A stretch of 64,000 nt of DNA, taken from positions 248,001 to 312,000 of the forward strand of contig NZ_FOAV01000007.1 in the NCBI RefSeq assembly GCF_900109745.1, in the 5' to 3' direction. This document shows positions 50,819-63,215 of the stretch, piece after piece; the stretch's first letter is position 1; each line of letters begins with the position of its first letter. The translations under genes and the position numbers were made by a program. The notes under the pieces are model-generated. The model was not told the DNA's origin and searched no databases. It saw only the letters and a list, made by a program, of their open reading frames with translations. The DNA is from Roseateles sp. YR242 (GTDB lineage Bacteria; Pseudomonadota; Gammaproteobacteria; Burkholderiales; Burkholderiaceae_C).

Positions 50819-50900
50819 GGTGATGTCCTGGTTGGGATGGGATGAGCTGAACTTTATTGATCGATCCGATGGAGATAAATCGCCTCGAAGTGATTTGACT

Positions 50901-50917
50901 GTTCATCCATAATGAAC
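50901..50917. promoter_or_regulatory. Operator-like palindrome overlapping the LysR gene start
   Basis: GTTCAT-CCATA-ATGAAC, arms of six bases with a five-base centre, flanked by T and A (a T-N-A type LysR site). It ends two bases before the regulator ATG, and it could serve autorepression and control of the divergent SDR gene. Confidence 0.6.
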
Positions 50918-50919
50918 AA

Positions 50920-51864
50920 ATGATCGCCATCCCCTCCCTGGATACCTTGCAGGTCTTTGTCAAGGTGGCGGAACTCTCCAGCTTCACGCAGGCCGCGCTC
51001 AGCCTGGGCGTGCCCAAGGCCAGTGTCTCTACGGCCGTGCAGCGGCTGGAGGCCGCTCTGGGGGCCCGCTTGTTCCACCGCACCACCCGCCGCGTACAAC
51101 TGACGCAGGACGGTCAGGCCTGCCTGGAACGCTGTCTGGACCTGCTGGCCGACCTGAACGACATGCAGACCATGTTCCAGCCCGCTGCCAGCGGCCTGCG
51201 CGGGCGGCTGCGTGTGGACATTCCGCTGCGGCTGGCCCGGGACCTGGTGACACCGGCGTTGCCCGCGTTCTTTGAGGCTCATCCCGGCCTGGAGCTGGAA
51301 CTGAGCAGCACGGACCGCCGCGTGGACGTGGTGCGCGAAGGGTTTGACTGCGTGCTGCGGGTCGGCCCCCTGAACGATTCCAGCCTGGTGGCACGGCCGC
51401 TCGGTGGCCTGGACATGGTGAACCTGGCCAGCGTCGCCTACCTGGAGGCCCATGGCGAGCCCACCAGCCTGGACGACCTGGCTCGCCATCAACTGATTCA
51501 TTACACCCCGCTGCTGGGCCAGCGCTCGTCCGGCTTCGAGTGGCAGGACAACGACGGCGCCCAGCATTTCGTGCCCATGGCGGGCGCCTTGACGGTCAAC
51601 AACTCGGAGGCCTATATGGGCGCCTGCCTGGCCGGGCTGGGCATCGTCCAGGTGCCGCGCCGCGGCAATGATGGGGAGGTGCGCAGCGGCCGCCTGCGCG
51701 AGCTGCTGCCCCACCATCGCGCCGCGCCCATGCCGGTGCATCTGCTGTATCCGCACCGCCGCCAACTGCCGCGCCGCGTGCAGGTCTTCATGCAATGGCT
51801 GGCAGACTTGATGGCACCCCGGCTGATCCCGCTATCCTCTGGGGCCAGCGCAGTGGTGCGCTGA
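50920..51864 (+). CDS. LysR-family transcriptional regulator
   Basis: 314 residues. N-terminal winged HTH (about 6-65: LQVFVKVAELSSFTQAALSLGVPKASV in parts, AVQRLEAALGARLFHRTTRR), then a periplasmic-binding-like effector domain to the end. It probably controls the divergent SDR gene. An operator-like palindrome lies just before its ATG. The stop codon is immediately followed by the GTG of the GGDEF gene. Confidence 0.92.
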   Translation: MIAIPSLDTLQVFVKVAELSSFTQAALSLGVPKASVSTAVQRLEAALGARLFHRTTRRVQLTQDGQACLERCLDLLADLNDMQTMFQPAASGLRGRLRVDIPLRLARDLVTPALPAFFEAHPGLELELSSTDRRVDVVREGFDCVLRVGPLNDSSLVARPLGGLDMVNLASVAYLEAHGEPTSLDDLARHQLIHYTPLLGQRSSGFEWQDNDGAQHFVPMAGALTVNNSEAYMGACLAGLGIVQVPRRGNDGEVRSGRLRELLPHHRAAPMPVHLLYPHRRQLPRRVQVFMQWLADLMAPRLIPLSSGASAVVR

Positions 51865-53505
51865 GTGTTTGGTTCCCCCTTGGACCTGTATTCCTCTTCC
51901 CAGCAAGCCCAGGCCGCCCTGCAGGCCGGTGACGCCCTGTCCGCGCAGGCGCCGGGCGACGAATGGCTGCTTCTGGCCATGGAAGCGGGTGATCAGGCGC
52001 AGCAGGCGCAGGCGCTGCTGCACCTGGCGCGTTGTGACCGTGCGCTGCATCGCCCGCGTGACGCTCGCCCCCGCAGCGAACTGGCGGCGCGGCTGTTTCG
52101 TCAGCTGGGCGATGCTGCCGGTGAGGCCGGGGCCCTGTCCGTGCTCGCTCACACGGCTTCGCTCGCCGGCCACCATGAAGAGGCCATCGAGGCAGCGCTG
52201 CTGGGCCTGCGGCTGGCCCAGTCTCGCGGGGACGGCGTGGCGCTGGTGGTGGCGCTGCAGGACCTGGGTGCCTGCTACGTGTGGGCACGCAGCCTCGAGC
52301 CGGCGCATGATGTGCTGCGCCAGGCGGCCGATGCCGCCAACGCCTGCAAGCCGCGCCAGACGCCACTGGGCGCGTGCCTGTGGCTGGCCACCGGTGAATT
52401 GCTGCGGCTGGCAGGAGAGCGCGAACAGCGCGGCCAGTTGCCCGCACTCGGCGCCCTGGAGGCGCATCTGATCAACGCCCGGCACCTGCTGGGCGAGGTG
52501 CTGGATGGCGCCGTGGGCGGTGTGACCGGCGAACTGGCGGGCGAAGCCCAATGCTGGTGGACCCTCATGCAAACCCTGGCCCAGATCTGGAAGGGCGCCT
52601 CCGGCCTGGCGCAGCCCGAGTTCCAGCAAGCCCTGGCCCTGCTGCCGGGCGGTGACCGCCATTGGCTGGCGGCGCTGGCGGCCTGGGTGCAGGCCGAGCT
52701 GGCCTGGTCCCGACGCCTGTGGCCGCAGGCACGGCGGGCGGCTTCCCAACTGGTGATGCAGGCGGATGCGGTCCAGCACGAACCGCTGGCCCAACTGGGC
52801 GAACTGATCGCCAGCCAGATCGAAGAACAGCAGGGCCAGCCGCAGCGCGCCCTGCAACGCATGCGTGCGCTGCGGGAACGTGAAGCCCGGGTGCGCATCG
52901 CCAGCCTGGACAGCCGCGCCGAAGCTGTGCAGTGGCAACTGGATGCCCGCCGCAGCGAACGCGATCGCGCCCAACTGGCGGACCAGGCACAGCGCCTGGA
53001 GAAGCTCTCCATGGAAGACCCGCTCACGGCCCTCGCCAACCGGCGCAGTTTCGAGGCGCAGGCCGAGGCGATGCTGCGGGCGGGCGGTGTGGTGAGCGTG
53101 GCACTGATCGACGTGGACCACTTCAAGCAGGTCAACGACCTGCACTCGCACCTGGTCGGTGATCAGGTGCTGACCCAGATCGCCCGCCTGATGCGCCAGC
53201 ATGTGCGCGAACAGGACATGGCCGCCCGACTGGCCGGCGATGAATTCGTGCTGCTGCTGCGCGGCGCCACGGAGGAGATTGCCGCGCAGGCCTGCCGCCG
53301 GCTGTCCGCCGCCGTGAAGGACCACGACTGGGCGGCCATCTCTGAAGGGCTGGCGGTCAGCATCAGCATCGGCGCGGCCCAGCGCCAGGACGGCGACACG
53401 CTGCAGACCTGGCTGGCCCGCAGCGATGCGGCCATGTATGCCGCCAAACGGGCGCGGCATGCCGGGGAGGCGCTGGAGGACGGCGAAGGCGACACGCCGG
53501 ATTGA
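51865..53505 (+). CDS. Diguanylate cyclase with N-terminal TPR-like region
   Basis: 546 residues from a GTG directly after the LysR stop. Residues about 1-340 are helical and Ala/Leu/Gln-rich, like TPR repeats (MalT/GGDEF type), with a coiled coil at about 340-380. The GGDEF domain starts with MEDPLTALANRRSFE; its active loop reads AGDEF instead of GGDEF, a tolerated change, and DVDHFKQVND binds metal and GTP. It would make cyclic di-GMP in the cytoplasm. No signal peptide or membrane helix is seen. Confidence 0.85.
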   Translation: MFGSPLDLYSSSQQAQAALQAGDALSAQAPGDEWLLLAMEAGDQAQQAQALLHLARCDRALHRPRDARPRSELAARLFRQLGDAAGEAGALSVLAHTASLAGHHEEAIEAALLGLRLAQSRGDGVALVVALQDLGACYVWARSLEPAHDVLRQAADAANACKPRQTPLGACLWLATGELLRLAGEREQRGQLPALGALEAHLINARHLLGEVLDGAVGGVTGELAGEAQCWWTLMQTLAQIWKGASGLAQPEFQQALALLPGGDRHWLAALAAWVQAELAWSRRLWPQARRAASQLVMQADAVQHEPLAQLGELIASQIEEQQGQPQRALQRMRALREREARVRIASLDSRAEAVQWQLDARRSERDRAQLADQAQRLEKLSMEDPLTALANRRSFEAQAEAMLRAGGVVSVALIDVDHFKQVNDLHSHLVGDQVLTQIARLMRQHVREQDMAARLAGDEFVLLLRGATEEIAAQACRRLSAAVKDHDWAAISEGLAVSISIGAAQRQDGDTLQTWLARSDAAMYAAKRARHAGEALEDGEGDTPD

Positions 53506-53599
53506 GGTGAGGGGCAGGGCCGCCGCTGTCGTGGTCGCCGCTGGCGCCGCTGCCGCCGTTTAGGATCCCGGCTTTGCATTCCAGCCGAAGGATCTTTCC

Positions 53600-53938
53600 A
53601 TGCCCGCATTCCTGTCTTCCGTCTCCGCCTGGTGGCTGCTGGCCGTGGCGGGTCTGCTGGAGATCGTGTGGGCGATGACCATGAAGGCGTCTGACGGCTT
53701 CAGCAAGCCGCTGCTCAGCGGCATCACCCTGGTGGCCGCCTGGGCCAGTTTCTGGCTGCTGGGCCTGTCACTCAAGCAGTTGCCCGTCGGGACGGCCTAT
53801 GCGGTGTGGACCGGCATTGGTGCGGTGGGCGCCGCGATCCTGGGGATGATCATCTTTCACGAACCCGCCACGCTGGCACGCATCGGCTGCATCGCGCTGA
53901 TCGTCGGCGGAATCCTCGGGCTCAAGCTGTTGCACTGA
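53600..53938 (+). CDS. sugE: Small multidrug resistance protein of the Gdx/SugE type
   Basis: 112 residues, four membrane helices. LLEIVWAMTMKASDGFSK in helix 1 with the essential Glu, and GTAYAVWTGIGAVGA in helix 3, are typical of the SugE (guanidinium exporter Gdx) branch rather than EmrE. It forms an antiparallel homodimer that exchanges guanidinium for protons. I see no guanidine riboswitch in the 94 bases upstream. It is convergent with the SpmAB gene. Confidence 0.92.
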   Translation: MPAFLSSVSAWWLLAVAGLLEIVWAMTMKASDGFSKPLLSGITLVAAWASFWLLGLSLKQLPVGTAYAVWTGIGAVGAAILGMIIFHEPATLARIGCIALIVGGILGLKLLH

Positions 53939-53972
53939 GCCCGCGTGCCCCCCGTTCCTCGCGCGTTCCCTA

Positions 53973-55220
53973 TTACTTGAAGAACCAGTACCCGACGATG
54001 ATGGTGCCGACCAGGCCCACCACGTCGGCGATCAGCCCGCAGGTCAGCGCATAGCGTGTCTTGCGGATGTTGACGCTGCCGAAGTAGACCGCCAGCACAT
54101 AGAAGGTGGTCTCGGTGGACCCCTGGATGATGGCGGCGAGCTTGCCCTGGAAGCTGTCCACGCCGTAGGTCTTCATCACGTCCACCATCAGGCCGCGTGC
54201 ACCGCTGCCCGACAACGTCTTCATCAGCCCCACGGGCAGCGCCGGAACGAAATCGGTGGGCAGCCCCATGGCTGCCAACGCTGCTGCAATGCCGCGCACC
54301 ACATAGTCCATGCAGCCGGTGGTGCGGAACACCGAGATGGCCACCAGGATGGCCACCAGGTAGGGAATGATCTGCACCGCGACGCCAAAGCCCTCCTTTG
54401 CGCCCTCCACGAAGCTCTCGTAGACGTTGATGCGCCGCCACGCCCCCACGGCGATGAACATCACGATGATGCTGAGGATCACCACGCTGCCCAGCAACCC
54501 GATCATCTGGGCCATTACGTCGGGCGGGTACTGGTGCAGCCAGCCGAACATCCCGGCCATCAGGCCCACGAAGCCCAGCACCAGTGCCAGCACCGGTGCG
54601 GTGAACAGGTTGATGCGCTGGTAGACCGCCACGGCCACCAGGCCGGCCATGAAGGAAATGAAGGTGCCGACCAGCGTGGGCAGGAAGATATCCGCCGCGT
54701 TGAAGTTCACCAGGTGCTGGTCCACCGCGATGGCCTGCCGGATGGCGATCACCGAGGTGGGGATGAGCGTGATGCCGGCCGTGTTCAGCACCAGGAACAT
54801 GATCATCGCGTTGCTGGCGGTGTCCTTCTGCGGGTTGAGCTCCTGCAGCTCGCGCATGGCCTTGAGGCCCAGCGGCGTGGCGGCGTTGTCCAGCCCCAGC
54901 ATGTTGGCCGAGAAGTTCATCACCATGGAACCACCGGCCGGGTGACCACGTGGCACGTCCGGGAAGATGCGGGCGAAGAAGGGACCCATCGCCCGGGCGA
55001 AGAGCTGGATGACCCCGGCGTTCTCGCCGATCTTCATGATGCCCAGCCACAGGCTCATCACGCCCACCAGACCCAGGGAGATGTCGAAACCGGTCTTGGC
55101 GGTGTCGAAGATGCCGTTGAGCACCTGCGTGAAGATCGTCAGGTCCCCTTGCATGAGCCGCAGCAGCGCCACTGCAAAGCCGACCAGGAAGAAGCCGATC
55201 CAGATGAAGTTGAGCACCAT
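53973..55220 (-). CDS. SpmA-SpmB fusion protein (spore maturation/gate-domain family)
   Basis: 415 residues, about ten membrane helices. The first half is SpmA-like (WLGIMKIGENAGVIQLFARAM, SANMLGLDNAATPLGLKAM) and the second half SpmB-like (SGSGARGLMVDVMKTYG, STETTFYVLAVYFGSV). In Bacillus these are two proteins of spore-core dehydration; in non-sporing proteobacteria the fused form is thought to be a nucleoside-transporter-like gate protein of unknown substrate. Confidence 0.85.
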   Translation of the reverse strand: MVLNFIWIGFFLVGFAVALLRLMQGDLTIFTQVLNGIFDTAKTGFDISLGLVGVMSLWLGIMKIGENAGVIQLFARAMGPFFARIFPDVPRGHPAGGSMVMNFSANMLGLDNAATPLGLKAMRELQELNPQKDTASNAMIMFLVLNTAGITLIPTSVIAIRQAIAVDQHLVNFNAADIFLPTLVGTFISFMAGLVAVAVYQRINLFTAPVLALVLGFVGLMAGMFGWLHQYPPDVMAQMIGLLGSVVILSIIVMFIAVGAWRRINVYESFVEGAKEGFGVAVQIIPYLVAILVAISVFRTTGCMDYVVRGIAAALAAMGLPTDFVPALPVGLMKTLSGSGARGLMVDVMKTYGVDSFQGKLAAIIQGSTETTFYVLAVYFGSVNIRKTRYALTCGLIADVVGLVGTIIVGYWFFK

Positions 55221-55491
55221 GGGGGCGGATTATTCCCGGCCCGCTGGCCGGTACTGCGCGAACCTCGGGTTGACGAGCATGACGGGGGCGAGGGTGGTCA
55301 TAACCAGACAGTCAGGACCGGCTTCGAGGGCTTGTGGCACCCGTGCGGGTACTCCTGTGGGCACCGGCCTGCGCTGACTTCTGGGCGCGGTGCGGTGTTT
55401 GCGGCATAGTGCCGGCACTTTTTGCACATTCGGCCCTGCCATGTCGCCCGACGCGACGCTCGGCAGGATGTCTGACACGAGAGAGAAATCC

Positions 55492-57336
55492 ATGACATCT
55501 TCCAGTCCTGCCGCCCGCTGGTCGCGGGTGGCCACTGCCGCCGTCCTGAGCTGCTGCACCCTGGGCGCCACGGCGTTCGCCAAGACCACGCCGACGGCCC
55601 AGGATGCCGAGCGTTTTGTCAAAGGCGCCGAAGCGCGCCTGGAAGCGCTGCAGATCAAGGCGCAACGTGCGGAGTGGGTGACCGAGAACTTCATCACCGA
55701 CGACACGCAGCAGATCACCGCCGAAGCCAACGAGGAACTGCTGCGCGCCAGCGGTGAACTGGCCCTGGCGGCCCGCCGCTACAACGGCCTGAAGCTGCCG
55801 GCGGACACGGCCCGCAAGCTCAAGCTGATGCAGCTGACGCTGATGATCCCGGACGATCAGGAGCGTGCCCGTTTCACCCGCCTGGCCACCGGCCTGACCA
55901 GCGCCTACGGCATGGCCAAGTACTGCCCGCACAAGGCCGACGGATCCCAGGGCACCTGCCTGCCGCTGGACGAGCTGGAAAAGATCATGGCCGAGAGCCG
56001 TGACCCGGCCCAGCTGAAGGACGCGTGGATCGGCTGGCATGCCCAGTCCAAGGCCTATAAGCAGGAATACATCAACTACGTGGCGCTCTCCAACAAGGGC
56101 TCACGTGCCATGGGGTTCGCGGACACCGGCGCGCTCTGGCGTTCCGGCTACGACATGACGCCGGACGCCTTTGCCGCGGACATGGAACGGACCTGGCAGC
56201 AGGTGCGCCCGCTGTATGACGCGCTGCACACCTATGTGCGCTTCAAGCTGCGCCAGACCTACGGCCCGGACCTGGTGCCCGCCACCGGCCCGATTCCGGC
56301 GCATCTGCTGGGCAACATGTGGAGCCAGAGCTGGGAGAACATTTATCCGCTGGTCAAGCCCGCAGCCAAGGCCGGGGACTACGACCTGAGCCAGGTGCTG
56401 GCGCAGCGCGGCACCTCGGCCAAGGAAATGGTCAAGTACGCTGAGGGCTTCTACACCTCGCTGGGCATGGAGACGCTGCCGGACTCGTTCTGGGAGCGTT
56501 CGCTGCTGACCAAGCCGCAGGACCGCGAAGTGGTCTGCCACGCCTCGGCCTGGGACATCGACCAGCAGCAGGACGTGCGGGTGAAGATGTGCATCCGCCC
56601 GACCGAGGAGGACTTCATCACCATCCACCACGAGCTGGGCCACATCTACTACGACCTGGCCTACCGGGGCCAGCCGAACCTGTTCCGCAATGGCGCGAAC
56701 GACGGTTTCCACGAGGCCATCGGTGACACGGTGGCGCTGTCCATCACGCCGAGTTACCTGAGCCGCCTGGGCCTGATGACCGCAACGGACAAGCCGGGCG
56801 ATGACATCGACAACCTGCTGATGCAGGCGTTGCGCAAGGTGGCGTTCCTGCCGTTTGCGTACAAGGTGGATGCCTGGCGCTGGCAGGTCTACGCGGGTCA
56901 GGTGAAGCCGCAAGACTACGACAAGGTGTGGTGGTCGCTGAGCGAGACCTACCAGGGCATCTCGCGTCCTGTCCCGATGCAGGCGGATGGTTTTGATGCC
57001 GGCGCCAAGTTCCACGTGGCGGCGGACGTGGCCTACGCGCGCTACTTCGTGGCCCACCTGCTGCAGTTCCAGTTCCAGCGTGCGCTGTGCCGGGAAGCCG
57101 GCTACAGCGGCCCGCTGCACAGCTGCTCGATCTTCGGCAACAAGAAGGCTGGCGAGAAGTACCAGGCCATGCTGAGCATGGGTGCCAGCAAGCCGTGGCC
57201 CGAAGCGCTCAAGGCGATGACCGGTGAAACGCAGCTGGATGGCGGCGCGCTGATCGAGTACTTTGCGCCCCTGAAGGCCTGGCTGGATCAGCAGAACGAA
57301 GCGCTGGCCAAGAGCGACGCGACGCTGAAGCGTTGA
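55492..57336 (+). CDS. M2-family peptidyl-dipeptidase (ACE-like)
   Basis: 614 residues from the ATG at 55492, preceded by GAGAGA; earlier in-phase ATGs at 55441 and 55468 are possible. Signal peptide about 1-30. Zinc site: His380, Glu381 and His384 in HHELGH, with Glu408 in HEAIGDT, 24 residues on, exactly as in human ACE (His383, His387, Glu411). It should remove C-terminal dipeptides from peptides in the periplasm. Single catalytic domain, like AnCE and the Xanthomonas enzyme. Confidence 0.92.
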   Translation: MTSSSPAARWSRVATAAVLSCCTLGATAFAKTTPTAQDAERFVKGAEARLEALQIKAQRAEWVTENFITDDTQQITAEANEELLRASGELALAARRYNGLKLPADTARKLKLMQLTLMIPDDQERARFTRLATGLTSAYGMAKYCPHKADGSQGTCLPLDELEKIMAESRDPAQLKDAWIGWHAQSKAYKQEYINYVALSNKGSRAMGFADTGALWRSGYDMTPDAFAADMERTWQQVRPLYDALHTYVRFKLRQTYGPDLVPATGPIPAHLLGNMWSQSWENIYPLVKPAAKAGDYDLSQVLAQRGTSAKEMVKYAEGFYTSLGMETLPDSFWERSLLTKPQDREVVCHASAWDIDQQQDVRVKMCIRPTEEDFITIHHELGHIYYDLAYRGQPNLFRNGANDGFHEAIGDTVALSITPSYLSRLGLMTATDKPGDDIDNLLMQALRKVAFLPFAYKVDAWRWQVYAGQVKPQDYDKVWWSLSETYQGISRPVPMQADGFDAGAKFHVAADVAYARYFVAHLLQFQFQRALCREAGYSGPLHSCSIFGNKKAGEKYQAMLSMGASKPWPEALKAMTGETQLDGGALIEYFAPLKAWLDQQNEALAKSDATLKR

Positions 57337-57394
57337 TGCTGATGCGCGGGAACCCTCCGCATGAGGACGGGTGACCCGCCGGTCAAGCCAGTAC

Positions 57395-58386
57395 TCAGTC
57401 GCTCTCCTGGAAGCGCGCCCGGACTTCCAGCACCTTCGGCAGCACGCTGATGAACAGCTCCACCAGCCGTGGGTCGAAGTGCTTGCCGGACTGCTCGCGC
57501 AGATGGTCCACGGCGGCTTCCGGGGTCCAGGCGCGCTTGTAGGGGCGAACGCTCGTGAGGGCGTCGAATACATCGGCAATCGCGACAATGCGGGCCTCCT
57601 CGGGGATGGCCTCACCGGCCAGGCCCTCGGGGTAGCCGCTGCCATCCCACTTCTCGTGGTGGCTCAAGGCGATGCGACGCGCCAGCCCCAGCAGACCGGT
57701 GGTGTGGTCACCCAGGATCTCCGCCCCGATCTGCGGGTGGCGGCGCATCACCGCCCACTCCTGCTCGTCCAGCTTGCCCGGCTTCTGCAGGATCGCGTCC
57801 GGGATGCCCAGCTTGCCCACGTCATGCATGGGCGCGGCGTGCAGCAACTCTTCGGCGTCCGCATCGGAATAACCGGCCGCCTGCGCCAGCAGTTGCGAGA
57901 AATGGCTCATCCGCACCACGTGCCAGCCGGTCTCGTTGTCCTTGAACTCGGCGGCACGGCCCAGGCGTTGCACGATCTGCAGCCGCGTGTCCCGAAGTTC
58001 CTGCGCACGCACCAGGGAGAGGTGGGTCCGTACCCGGGCCCGAACCACGGGCGGGCTCAGCGGCTTGGTGATGTAGTCCACCGCGCCTGCCTCAAAGCCT
58101 TCGGTCTCGTGGCCCGAGTCCGCCAACGCGGTGACGAAGATCACCGGGATATCGGCGGTGGTGCTCTGCACCTTCAGCGTGCGGCACACGTCCATGCCGG
58201 AGAGCTCCGGCATCATGACGTCCAGCAGGATCAGGTGGGGCCGTTCCTGGCGCGCCAGGTCCAGGGCCTTGTGGCCATCCCTTGCAAAAAGCAGGCGGTA
58301 GTCGTCCTGCAGCGCGTGGCGCAGCACCTGAAGGTTGGCGGGTTCGTCGTCAACCAGCAGCAGCTTGGGGCGGGTATCGGCAGTGG

Positions 58387-58390
<4 letters not shown>
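57395..58390 (-). CDS. RpfG-type response regulator: REC plus HD-GYP phosphodiesterase
   Basis: 331 residues. Receiver with Asp14/Asp15 and phosphoacceptor Asp54 in LLDVMMPELSG; then an HD-GYP domain with HDVGKLGIPD and the GYP motif in HEKWDGSGYPEG. It hydrolyses cyclic di-GMP when activated. The ATG overlaps the stop of the MHYT kinase gene by four bases, so the two form a cognate kinase-regulator pair. Confidence 0.93.
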
Positions 58391-61422
<3,032 letters not shown>

Positions 61423-61607
61423 GTAGGGGGAGGCATCAGGGCCGCGTGGAAGACGCGTGATGGTGAGGCCTGCCGGCCTGCGCTGCGCGGAAAAAATCCG
61501 CGTTAACCCTGACGGGCGCGACTGAGCCCCCCACGTGCGGGGGCACCCTGTGAAGGATGGACGGTAGCGGTGCCAGCCAGGGCGCTGTGCACATGCTTGT
61601 GGCCATG

Positions 61608-61643
61608 AAAAAAGCCTGCCGGCGTTGACGCGCGGCAGGCTTT
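61608..61643 (-). terminator. Terminator of the metNIQ operon
   Basis: AAAGCCTGCCG (61611-61621) pairs with CGGCAGGCTTT (61633-61643). On the minus strand, after metQ, it is followed by six T. The rest of 61423-61682 holds no gene that I can support. Confidence 0.9.
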
Positions 61644-61682
61644 GCGGAGGGATCCCGCGCCGGGGCAGCGCCCCGCTGGCGT

Positions 61683-62456
61683 TCAGAACGCCGGCACCAC
61701 CGCGCCCTTGTACTGGGCCTGGATGAAGCGCTTGACCTGCTCGCTCTGCAAGGCAGCTGCCAACTTCTTCACCGCCGGGGCGTTCTGGTTGTCCGCGCGG
61801 GTCACCAGCCAGTTGGCATAGGGCGAATCGCCGCCTTCGATGGCCAGGGCATCCTTGGTGGGGTTCAGCTTGGCTTCCAGGGCGTAGTTGGTGTTGATCA
61901 ATGCCAGGTCCACCTGCGGCAGGATGCGCGGCAGGGTGGCGGCTTCGATCTCACGGAATTTCAGGCCCTTGGGGTTGTCGGTGATGTCCTTGGTGGTGGA
62001 CAGGATGTTGGTCTTGTCTTTCAGGTGGATCACGCCGGCCTTGTCCAGCAGCAGCAAGGCACGGCCGCCATTGGTGGGGTCGTTGGGCAGGGCGACGGTG
62101 CCGCCCTTGGGCAGCTCGGCCAGCGTCTTGTGCTTGAGAGAGTAGGCGCCAAAGGGCTCCACATGCACGGCCACCACCGGCACGAGCGAGGTGCCCTTGC
62201 CCTTGTTGAATTCGTTCAGGTAGGGCTTGTGCTGGAAGAAGTTGGCGTCCAGGCGCTTTTCGCTGACCTGGATGTTGGGCTGGACATAGTCGGTGAAGAC
62301 CTTGACCTCAAGTTCCACGCCTTGCTTGGCCAGCTCGGGCTTGATGAGGTTGAGGATCTCGGCATGCGGCACCGCGGTCGCAGCAACGGTGAGCTTTTCC
62401 GCCAGTGCGGAGCCCAGGGCCAGGGTCGCCAGAGCGGCGACAACGATCTTCTTCAT
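61683..62456 (-). CDS. metQ: D-methionine-type ABC transporter, binding protein MetQ
   Basis: 257 residues from the ATG at 62456, with GAGGAG upstream. NlpA/MetQ fold: VAATAVPHAEILNLIKPELA, FTDYVQPN, NANFFQHKPYL-like DANFFQHKPYLNEFN, LPNDPTNGGRALLLL. The signal peptide ends GSALA with no lipobox cysteine, so it is a soluble periplasmic protein, unlike the lipoprotein of E. coli. It binds methionine or a related compound for MetNI. Confidence 0.93.
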   Translation of the reverse strand: MKKIVVAALATLALGSALAEKLTVAATAVPHAEILNLIKPELAKQGVELEVKVFTDYVQPNIQVSEKRLDANFFQHKPYLNEFNKGKGTSLVPVVAVHVEPFGAYSLKHKTLAELPKGGTVALPNDPTNGGRALLLLDKAGVIHLKDKTNILSTTKDITDNPKGLKFREIEAATLPRILPQVDLALINTNYALEAKLNPTKDALAIEGGDSPYANWLVTRADNQNAPAVKKLAAALQSEQVKRFIQAQYKGAVVPAF

Positions 62457-62498
62457 GTTCAAACTCCTCTTTTCATAAACACCAGGGTCATGCACACC

Positions 62499-62534
62499 AA
62501 GCCTCCCGAAGGCTTAGAGAACCTCTGCAGAGGT
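62499..62534 (-). other. Two hairpins in the metI-metQ gap
   Basis: AAGCCT-CCCGA-AGGCTT (62499-62515) and the perfect palindrome ACCTCTGCAGAGGT (62521-62534). No T tract follows; they may act in mRNA processing so that metQ is made in excess. Confidence 0.5.
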
Positions 62535-62537
62535 CCC

Positions 62538-63215
62538 TTAGTGGTGCGAGACCCGCTTGACGAGCCAGTCGCCCAGCATCTGCAGGGCCTGGACCAGAAC
62601 CAACAACAACACCACGGTGACCACCATCACTTCGGTCTGGAAGCGCTGGTAGCCAAAACGGATGGCCAGGTCGCCCAGGCCGCCACCACCGATCACCCCG
62701 GACATGGCGGTGTAGGACACCAGCGTGATGGCCGTGACGGTGAGGGCGGAGACGATGCCAGGCAGGGCCTCGGGCAGCAGCCCCTGCCAGACGATCTGGC
62801 GGGTGGTGGCGCCCATGGAGAGGCCGGCTTCCACGATGCCGCGGTCCACACCGCGCAGCGCGGTTTCCACCAGGCGGGCCAGGAAGGGCGTGGCGCCCAC
62901 GACCAGCGGCGGGATGGCACCCGCCACGCCCAGCGAGGTGCCGGTGATGAGCAGCGTGAACGGGATGAGCACGATCAGCAGGATCACAAAGGGCAGCGAA
63001 CGCAAAATGTTGACCACCAGCGAGAGCAGGCCGTACAGGCGCGGAGAGGCGAGCAGCTGGCCCCGGTCTAGCAGGAACAGGGCGATGCCCAGCGGCAGGC
63101 CCAGCAGCGTGGTGAAAAGCAGCGAGCCGCCGAGCATCAGTAGCGTGTCGCCACCGGCCAGCACAATCTCGGACCAGTCGATGGTGCTGAGCACTTGAAT
63201 GAAACCGTTGCTCAT
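62538..63215 (-). CDS. metI: Methionine ABC transporter permease MetI
   Basis: 225 residues from the ATG at 63215, overlapping the metN stop by four bases. Five to six membrane helices; the coupling-helix EAA-like motif is in [27 protein letters not shown] in parts, and [21 protein letters not shown] is typical MetI. It forms the membrane channel for MetN and MetQ. Confidence 0.94.
   Translation of the reverse strand: MSNGFIQVLSTIDWSEIVLAGGDTLLMLGGSLLFTTLLGLPLGIALFLLDRGQLLASPRLYGLLSLVVNILRSLPFVILLIVLIPFTLLITGTSLGVAGAIPPLVVGATPFLARLVETALRGVDRGIVEAGLSMGATTRQIVWQGLLPEALPGIVSALTVTAITLVSYTAMSGVIGGGGLGDLAIRFGYQRFQTEVMVVTVVLLLVLVQALQMLGDWLVKRVSHH

Noticed and set aside
53506-53599. A guanidine riboswitch before the Gdx/SugE gene
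   Set aside because: No paired ACGR-loop hairpins (class II) and no conserved class I or III elements are visible in the short leader.
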